From contig OW240914.1 of the NCBI GenBank assembly GCA_933207985.1, forward strand, positions 289,218,060 through 289,282,059: 64,000 nt of DNA, read 5' to 3'. This document shows, piece after piece, positions 57,711-64,000 of this stretch. The notes beneath the pieces are model-generated. The model worked only from the letters and a program-made list of their open reading frames with translations. It was not told where the DNA came from and did no database searches. This DNA is from Pelobates cultripes. Taxonomy: Eukaryota > Chordata > Amphibia > Anura > Pelobatidae. Positions within the stretch are counted from its first letter, which is position 1; the number at the start of each line of letters is the position of its first letter. Made by a program: the position numbers and the translations under genes.

Positions 57711-59114
57711 TTAAATTGTTACTATAGGCACCCAGACAACTTACTCTCACTGAAGTGGTCTGGGTGCTCTGTCTCTGTCATTTGAGCCCAGCAGTTGCAA
57801 ACATTGCTGTTTTAGAGAAACTGCAAAGTTTACAGTATAGGGTTAAGCCTGACTTTAGTGGCTGTCTACCAGACCAGCAGACCAGAGGTGCTTTCTGGTC
57901 TTTCACGACCTTTGACTCAAATACTCAACCAGTATATCTCTGCCGGAACAACTTCCCTAGTCCCGCAAAGTCATTGGTGATTAATAGTAGCCCACCCAAA
58001 ATCAGTCAAGGCTTGATGAACGGTAAAAACAAGAACATTTTATCTCACACTCCCTAAACCTACTGAACTAACGGAAACATGGCCCTCTGATACTGCTACC
58101 CTTGCTTCACTATGCTTTGGTTGTCTTCATTTTACCCAGAACCAAAGACAGGCTGAGAGTAAAGGTGGTAGTGTAGGATTTCTGATTTCACCCCACTGCT
58201 CCTTTAAAACTCTGGCAACCTCCTTCCCTATATTTCTCCAGCTTTTAAATCCACTCAATTCATCTGTTCAAACCCATCTTTGCTAACATAGCTGTTATCT
58301 ATAACCCCCCTGGCTCCCCTTGTCTGTTCCTTGACCATTTTTCTGCTTGGCTTCCCTACTTCCTTTCAACTAATATCCCTTCCCTAATTGTCTGGGATTT
58401 CCGCATTCTCATTAACCCACCTCTGACCTCAGTAGCTTCCAAACTTCTTTCTATTACCTCCTCCCTTGGCCTATAACAGTGGTATATCTCCTCATATAAT
58501 GCTACCCTCACCTCTGCCCTGAACGCTGCATCCCCACTCCAAAGATGCACCTCAAGGAAGACGCGCCTCGACACTAAATTGACTCGCTACCTGCAGAGAT
58601 GCTCCCGTTCAGCTGAACTCTGCTGGAAGTAGTCCAGCACCTTGTCAGACTTCCTCCATTATAAATTAATTTTGTGTTCATATAGCTCAACCCTCTCCCT
58701 TGCTAAACAATCCTACTTGTCTTCACTTGTTAATTTATGCTCACACAATCCCAGGCGTAATATCTTCAAATCTCTCCTTCGCCCACCTCAAGCCACCCCT
58801 CAAACTGACCCTTCAGCAGATAGCCTTGCATGATACTTTACCGACAAGATTGAACGGTTAAGGAAATAATTTTCCCCCCTTTGCTCCTCCCTCTCGCAAC
58901 CACACATGGACCATACCTTCCCTACCTTACAGGCCTTCTCCCCAACTACAGAACAGGAGGTGGCTTTGCTTCTCCTCTCCTCTCGTCCCACCACCTGTCC
59001 GCTTGATCATGGCACATGGCACAAAAGCTCATGGCAAACTCTCTTAAAGGGTTGAGCTTGCTACAAGGGTCCATAATACATGTTTGTGTTCCTGACCCTA
59101 TAGTGCTCCTTTAA
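57711..59114. mobile_element. Composite: T2-like ends enclosing an L2 fragment
   Basis: Left end TTAA (57711) with ACTATAGGCACCCAGAC and CTAGTGGCTGTC-like interior to about 57900; right end CCCTATAGTGCTCCTTTAA (59096-59114). The two ends belong to different T2 subfamilies, so this may be two truncated MITEs flanking an L2 copy and not one split element. Confidence 0.45.
57905..59045 (+). pseudogene. L2-like LINE fragment: endonuclease end to RT start
   Basis: Plus frames give TETWPSDTATLASLCFG (catalytic Glu block), GGSVGFLISPHC, a decayed GDFN position (VWDFRILINP near 58400), SSLSQPHMDHTF and LLLSSRPTTCPLDH, the L2/CR1-clade entry to the RT. At least six frame breaks. The RT core is missing. 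Another L2 piece, on the minus strand, lies at 61065-61575. Confidence 0.65.
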
Positions 59115-59284
59115 AAACAATCAATGTAAGATTCATCCGTACAAGGAACCAATTCAATTGGTACAAAAGTTACTCCTTACCAAAATACCAAAGCTAAAGA
59201 AACAAGAAAACATAGACAATAACAATAAATGCAAAGAAAGACTCATCCTGTCATATTTAGAAGCACAACTGACTGCAAATAAAC
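59115..59284. other. No gene seen
   Basis: Short A-rich spacer without recognised features. Confidence 0.5.
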
Positions 59285-59720
59285 TGAAACTCATGGAGAA
59301 AGCACAGCTTAGGGAATAGGGCCCTGACAGGGCTAGGAGGGGGGCTAGGGGATAGGAGCTGTAGGGGATTGGTGGAGCAGGGCTGATATAAATGGTCAGC
59401 TATTTTGTTATCCCTCACTCTAATTTCTCACTTAGCAGAGTTGGTCCCTCCCTCCCTTTGTAGCCTTTTTTCCCCTCTTGGTCACAGAGGCAGGGTGGGG
59501 TAAGGAACTTTAATGATAACGGCCCTTAGTTAAGAGAGGAGTAAGGGGAGTTAGTTGATTGGTTAGTTGATTTGGTTAAAAGGGTACACTGTTTATAATT
59601 ATTGTTATCTTTATTACCATTAAAGCTGTTGACAATTTGACCCATAACCCTCAGTGTCAGTGTCTTATTGGGTGGGTTGGGTTCAAGTCATATATCCCCC
59701 CCCCCTGCCCATATGGCGAC
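59285..59720 (+). mobile_element. LTR-like sequence with TATA and poly(A) signals
   Basis: GATATAAATGG (TATA-like, about 59385), ATTAAAG (poly(A)-like, about 59620) and a C-run before CATATGGCGACTATG, which may be an LTR end followed by a primer site. No internal coding sequence follows. Tentative solo or truncated LTR. Confidence 0.4.
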
Positions 59721-60905
59721 TATGCACCTGTCATGTTTTTGCAACATGAAATATATAGTTATAGATACTTTAAAGTAAGTTACCATGCACATAATGCCAC
59801 ATAATTGCCATTATTGATAATTGAAAAAAAGGCTCCTGTGTAGCAGAAAATGGAAAGTAGTGACATGTCCCATGCAGGTATGGTAATCTAAAAAAGGAAA
59901 AATGCAAGGATTAGAAAATAATTTAAAAAATGTGTACAAAACTTAAATATTAATTATAAAAATAGGAAAAACATAAAAATCACAATTAAATCTTTTTGGT
60001 TCCCGACAGTCAAAAGTATCTACATACATACAGCTTGACACACAGATACACATACTGACACATACCCATACACTTACACATACAGTGACACACAGATACA
60101 CTCACTGACAATTAGCACACACAGACTGACAAACTCATAGATAGATCTATACATGCATGTCATCATTTTTATATTTGTAGCCACCCTCACATGTGACGGA
60201 GGGTAGCTTATTTGGGGTCCTGATTCTGATGGCTGAGACTGATGGGAGTGTGGGAGTGTGGGGTGTGGGGTGGAGCTGAAGGTGGTGCCTTCTTTTCCTC
60301 CCGCGTGACTCCTTCTGTATGTGAGATATACAGTATATATTTTGCTTGTTCGGATCTCTTTTTAGTTTTTTTTTTCAAATTTATGTGTGGTAGCAAGTGA
60401 GCTAGGATACATTTACCCTAATTCACTGCAATTTCATCAGCCAGTATACATACTGTTACCATACAATAGAAAACGTGTGATAAAATAAAAGTTCTGTACA
60501 CTTTAAATGAGAATTGAAATAGCACCTAAAACGTTTTCAAATACTATATTTTGAACTTTAGTATTGATAATTAAGCCATTTTCGAAGGCTAATAACATAA
60601 ATTATATGAATGTCTTAGTCAACTATCTTATTTGTAAGACAGCACTAACTGCTATTTTTGTCTGTACAAGTTGTTAGCAGTAAGGCGATTTACATGTATC
60701 CCAGGTGTTCCTATTTAGTCCCTCTGCATATCCTTTTTTCAATCTGTTATTGTCCTCTCCCTGGCTTCCTCCTTTCAGGTAGATATCATCCACTGACTCT
60801 GCCTGTCCTCTGCCTTCCAGGATAGTATTGACTCCTCTACCTGTGCTGCCTCTAAATACTACCTTGACAAAGGCACTTGCAGTTCATAGGTTTAGCTTTT
60901 GCCAA
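59721..60905. other. No gene; degenerate TGACACA tract
   Basis: A loose tract of (A)CACATAC/TGACACA words spans about 60020-60130. The rest is AT-rich DNA with no supported coding region. Confidence 0.5.
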
Positions 60906-60910
60906 TGTCT

Positions 60911-61060
60911 TAAAGGAATACAATATTGTCAGGAATGTAAAACTTTATTCCTAACACTATAGTGTCCATCTGCCAACCCCCACCCGTAGCAAATAAAGGC
61001 TTGAGTCAGCACTGCTGAGTTTCAAAAAGCGGGAGGACATCCAATCAGAGATTGAAGAAA
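60911..61060. mobile_element. T2-like MITE end fragment
   Basis: TTAAAGGAATACAATATTGTC opens it and CACTATAGTGTCC follows about 45 bp later, forming a terminal hairpin. The other terminus is replaced by the L2 relic. Confidence 0.45.
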
Positions 61061-61064
61061 GGCA

Positions 61065-61575
61065 AGCAGTGACACATTGCAGGACTGCGGGGGAGAGATC
61101 AGGGGAGGAGATTTATATCTGGGTGTCGTCGTCATACGTAGTGGAATCCAAAATAATTAATAAGCTTGCCAAGAGAGGCAATAGAAAGAGACAACAGAAG
61201 GGGACCAAGAACAGATCCTCGGGGGACTCCAACCGAGACAGGGCACAAGGAGGAGTTGTCATTGCAAAAGGAGACACTGAACGAATGGTTGTCCTTTGGA
61301 TCTAGCTGTAATTAGGTAATTTGTAACTTTAATAAGAGCAGTCTCAGTGGAGTGTAGGGGGCGAAAGTCAGATTAAAGAGGATCAAGATGGGAGTTGGAA
61401 TTTAGGAAGGGAGTCATATGAGTAAAGACAAGTCTTTCTAGAAGTTAATAGGAAAAAAGGAGCAGGGATATGGGACGACAATTGGAAGGGGAAGACGGGT
61501 CAAGGGATGGCTTTTTTAGGATGGGTACGACAGTAGCATGCTTAAGGGGAGCAGGGACAACACTACATGAAAGAG
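61065..61575 (-). pseudogene. L2-like reverse transcriptase relic
   Basis: Minus frames read [64 protein letters not shown] and [15 protein letters not shown] (motif B, about 61203-61247). These are consecutive RT blocks of the L2/CR1 clade; motif A and most of motif C are lost or shifted. It runs opposite to the L2 piece at 57.9 kb, so they are separate insertions. Confidence 0.72.
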
Positions 61576-61588
61576 AGCAGTTTAGGAT

Positions 61589-61960
61589 TAGTGATGTCGC
61601 GAACCCGAAATTTTCGGTTCGCGAACGGCGAACGCGAACTTCCGCAAATGTTCGCGAACCGGCGAACCGCCCGAAACGCCATTGACTTCAATGGGAGGCG
61701 AATTTTAAAACACACAGGGACTCTTTCTGGCCACAATAGGGATGGAGAAGTTGTTTCAAGGGGACTAACACCTGGACTGTGGCATGCCGGAGGGGGATCC
61801 ATGGCAAAACTCCCATGGAAAATTACACAGTTGATACAGAGTCTGGTTTTAATCCATAAAGGGCAGAAATCACCTAACATTCCTAAATCACAATCAATAT
61901 GGATTGACACCTGACATATGACATATTGACACCTTGACATATGGATTGACACCTGTCCTC
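61589..61960. mobile_element. hAT-like MITE fragment (TAGTGATGTCGCGAAC end)
   Basis: Left terminus TAGTGATGTCGCGAACCCG followed by overlapping GTTCGCGAAC/GCGAACCG words and CATTGACTTCAATGGGAGGC. The end resembles the palindromic hAT-like element at 39675. No matching right end was found, so it is truncated or runs into the LTR-like sequence. Confidence 0.5.
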
Positions 61961-62039
61961 AGAGCCCCTGATACACACTGACACAGAGCAGAATAGGGAC
62001 TGTTCCCCCCCTACATAGGGTCACTTAGCAGATATGGAT

Positions 62040-62900
62040 TGACACCTTGTTACAAATCCGCTATTTGTAACGCCCCTTTAAATGGCAAATTGCCCTTGCT
62101 TCCTGCTGTGGAGAAGCTCTTTTGCCAGCCTCCTCCCGCATGACTATGGCCCCGGAGATTGCAGGTGGGAAAATGCAGCACTTTTATTTGCGTGTGCGGC
62201 CCCTTTTTAAGACTGTCGGTAAGGCTATTAGCTTATGGACTCTTTATGTGACTGGTGCTGGCCCTTTAAACACCTTTTTTGGGACATCAGGAAGATTGGG
62301 ACATCAGGAAGATTGGGACACTGCCCCTTTAAGGCCGTGTCCCCAGACTTGTTGGGGACACGGCCCCTTTAAGACGGTGTCCCCTGTGTCCCCAGACCTG
62401 GTGCAAACCCTTTGTGCCTGCCTTGCTATTTCCCACCTGGTTCAGTAAATGGGAAATTATTTCAGCTGCAGAGACTAAGTCCCATTCGGCGATGGGACTT
62501 AGTCTTTTTTTCAGCCGTTTTTTTCAGCCTTATTTCAGCTGCAGAGACTAAGTCCCATTCGGCGATGGGACTTAGTCTTTTTTTCAGCCGTTTTTTTCAG
62601 CCTTATTTCAGCTGCAGAGACTAAGTCCCATTCGGCGATGGGACTTAGTCTTTTTTTCAGCCGTTTTTTTCAGCCTTATTTCAGCTGCAGAGACTAAGTC
62701 CCATTCGGCGATGGGACTTAGTCGTTTTTTCAGCCTGAAATAGACCGACCTCACAGCCCAAATCTATGGAACTGTTTTGGGCAGGAAAATGTGCTTGCGG
62801 TCGGTCATAAAGGGACCTCCAGCTAACTTTTTAACCCCTGGATGGATTTGGCTGATTTTTGGTTATGTTTATGTTTTAAGTGTGCTGATTCCAAATATGT
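62040..62900 (+). mobile_element. LTR-like sequence containing hairpin repeats
   Basis: CTATGGAACTGTTTTGGGCA at 62766 and GGCTGATTTTTGG at 62850 match the LTR-like sequence near 56272-56375. A CCCCTTTAAG word recurs (62327, 62364). Neither border is certain. The 73-bp array lies inside it. Confidence 0.4.
62457..62735 (+). repeat. Four 73-bp tandem repeats, each with a perfect hairpin
   Basis: Copies start at 62457, 62530, 62603 and 62676; the first three appear identical and the fourth is shortened. Each holds GACTAAGTCCCAT, loop TCGGCG, ATGGGACTTAGTC (13-bp perfect stem), then TTTTTTTCAG twice, which resembles a polypyrimidine tract plus AG. The absence of changes implies very recent amplification or ongoing homogenisation. 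Confidence 0.95.
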
Positions 62901-62985
62901 AATTATGAAGATGGGATGTGTAGTTTTAAAGTTACAGGGTATGGCTAAAAACTGTATTTTTACTGCCTGTGTTTAATTATGTTAA

Positions 62986-63419
<434 letters not shown>

Positions 63420-63590
63420 GTGTTTAGTATTGTTCTGATCAGTTTAATACCTTCCGCGTCTCCTATCAGTGGACGTGTACACGGCATTGATTTTTGTAAC
63501 AGGGAGATGGAAGAAGAGGCTTGGTCGGTCCTCTTACTGCAAATTTGGGGCACTGCGCCGTCAAGCTAATGTGCCGTTCGTAGGAGTGGT
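63420..63590 (+). pseudogene. U2 snRNA-like monomer B (uninterrupted)
   Basis: The cleanest monomer, 171 bp. It holds the U2-like TTCTGATCAGTTTAATA, a stem IIa analogue, GATTTTTGTAAC at the Sm-site position (U2 has a U-rich Sm site here), GGGAGATGGAAGAAGAGGC and a 3' part ending AATGTGCC. Relative to U2 the GTAGTA branch-site recognition sequence is altered by an extra T (GTTTAGTA). No promoter-type PSE/DSE or 3' box was recognised upstream. Confidence 0.65.
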
Positions 63591-63766
63591 GTGTTTAGTA
63601 TTATTCCCGATCAGTTTCAATACCTTCCATCGCTCGGCAAGTGGTCGTGGTACACGTATTGATTTTTTGTAACAGGAGATGGGAAGAAGAGGCTTGGTCG
63701 TCCTCCTTTACTGCAAATTTGGGGCACCGCGCCGTCAAGCCAATGTGACACCGTAGATAGGAGTGG
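63591..63766 (+). pseudogene. U2 snRNA-like monomer C
   Basis: 176 bp, same order as monomer B but with more changes (ATTATTCCCGATCAGTTTC, ATCGCTCGGCAAGTGG) and GATTTTTTGTAAC at the Sm-site position. It is the most diverged of the three full monomers. Confidence 0.6.
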
Positions 63767-63800
63767 AGTGTTTAGTACTATTTTATCAGTTTAATACCTG
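63767..63800 (+). pseudogene. U2 snRNA-like monomer D, truncated
   Basis: Only the first 33 bp (GTGTTTAGTACTATTTTATC then AGTTTAATACCT) remain, after which the sequence jumps into the zinc-finger fragment at 63801. Confidence 0.6.
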
Positions 63801-64000
63801 TGTGAGAAATGCTTTTCAGCCGCTTCTAATCTTAAGCATCATTTGAGGAGCCATACATGAGAGAAACCTTATTAGTGGTGTGTTTAGTATTGTTCTGATC
63901 AGTTTAATACCTTCCGCGTCTCCTATCAGTGGACGTGTATATGGCAGCCATTTTAGGAACCGTACACCTGGGACCCGAGCAAGGTCACCTCGTTCACCAG
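63801..64000 (+). repeat. Second unit of a 749-bp repeat (zinc finger + U2-like)
   Basis: 63801-64000 repeats 63052-63251 with only a few differences (GGAGAG/TGAGAG in the finger linker, AACAG/ACCAG at the end), including the start of the insertion inside the U2-like monomer. It is cut by the window edge, so more units may follow. Confidence 0.92.

Overview
The window looks like intergenic DNA from a large, repeat-packed vertebrate genome, most likely an anuran amphibian. The evidence is the mix of repeats: TTAA-flanked T2/Kolobok-type MITEs, Tc1 elements, Penelope-like elements (PLEs), DIRS-like elements, L1, CR1 and L2 LINEs side by side, and hAT MITEs rich in TTCGG and GTTCGCC. I recognise no host protein-coding exon except one orphan C2H2 zinc-finger remnant at the right edge. 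Nearly all coding signal belongs to transposable elements, and every copy carries stops, frameshifts or truncations. No species can be named from sequence alone.

Layout. 0-12 kb: a T2 MITE, a hammerhead-bearing PLE relic, a Tc1 copy with three internal stops, a long PLE with RT and GIY-YIG endonuclease (minus strand), a second MITE, a 100-N gap and a second T2 element. 12.3-21.4 kb: a DIRS-like element with 123-bp terminal inverted repeats and an internal complementary region, followed head-to-tail by a near-identical 4.3-kb second copy that runs into another 100-N gap. 21.5-24.5 kb: the 5' half of a CR1 LINE (minus), with an esterase-type ORF1 and a leader built of two 560-bp tandem monomers. 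25-29 kb: two related LTR-like repeats around a 1.8-kb retroposon with a 17-bp target-site duplication. 30.1-39.5 kb: a full-length L1 (minus) bounded by a perfect 15-bp duplication and split in ORF2 by a 2.9-kb CR1. 39.7-42.7 kb: a 390-bp palindromic hAT-like element, then an old L1 relic split by a hAT MITE that carries head-to-head telomere-like repeats. 46.4-48.7 kb: a pyrimidine-rich minisatellite with higher-order structure. 51.4-53.2 kb: a second hAT MITE of the same family, with a perfect 8-bp duplication. 53.6-64 kb: a Copia-type gag relic, a second hammerhead PLE fragment, LTR-like sequences, more T2 and L2 fragments, perfect 73-bp hairpin repeats, and at the edge a tandem array of about 172-bp monomers resembling U2 snRNA, interleaved with the zinc-finger fragment in a 749-bp repeat.

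The parts do not form an operon or pathway. The informative relations are nesting (CR1 in L1, hAT in L1, L2 beside T2 ends, a small insertion in a U2-like monomer) and amplification of structured RNA-like or palindromic motifs. The leads most worth checking are the U2-like array, the DIRS-like tandem pair, the CR1 leader monomers, a shared extra base in three PLE hammerhead-like motifs, and the telomere-like hAT MITE.
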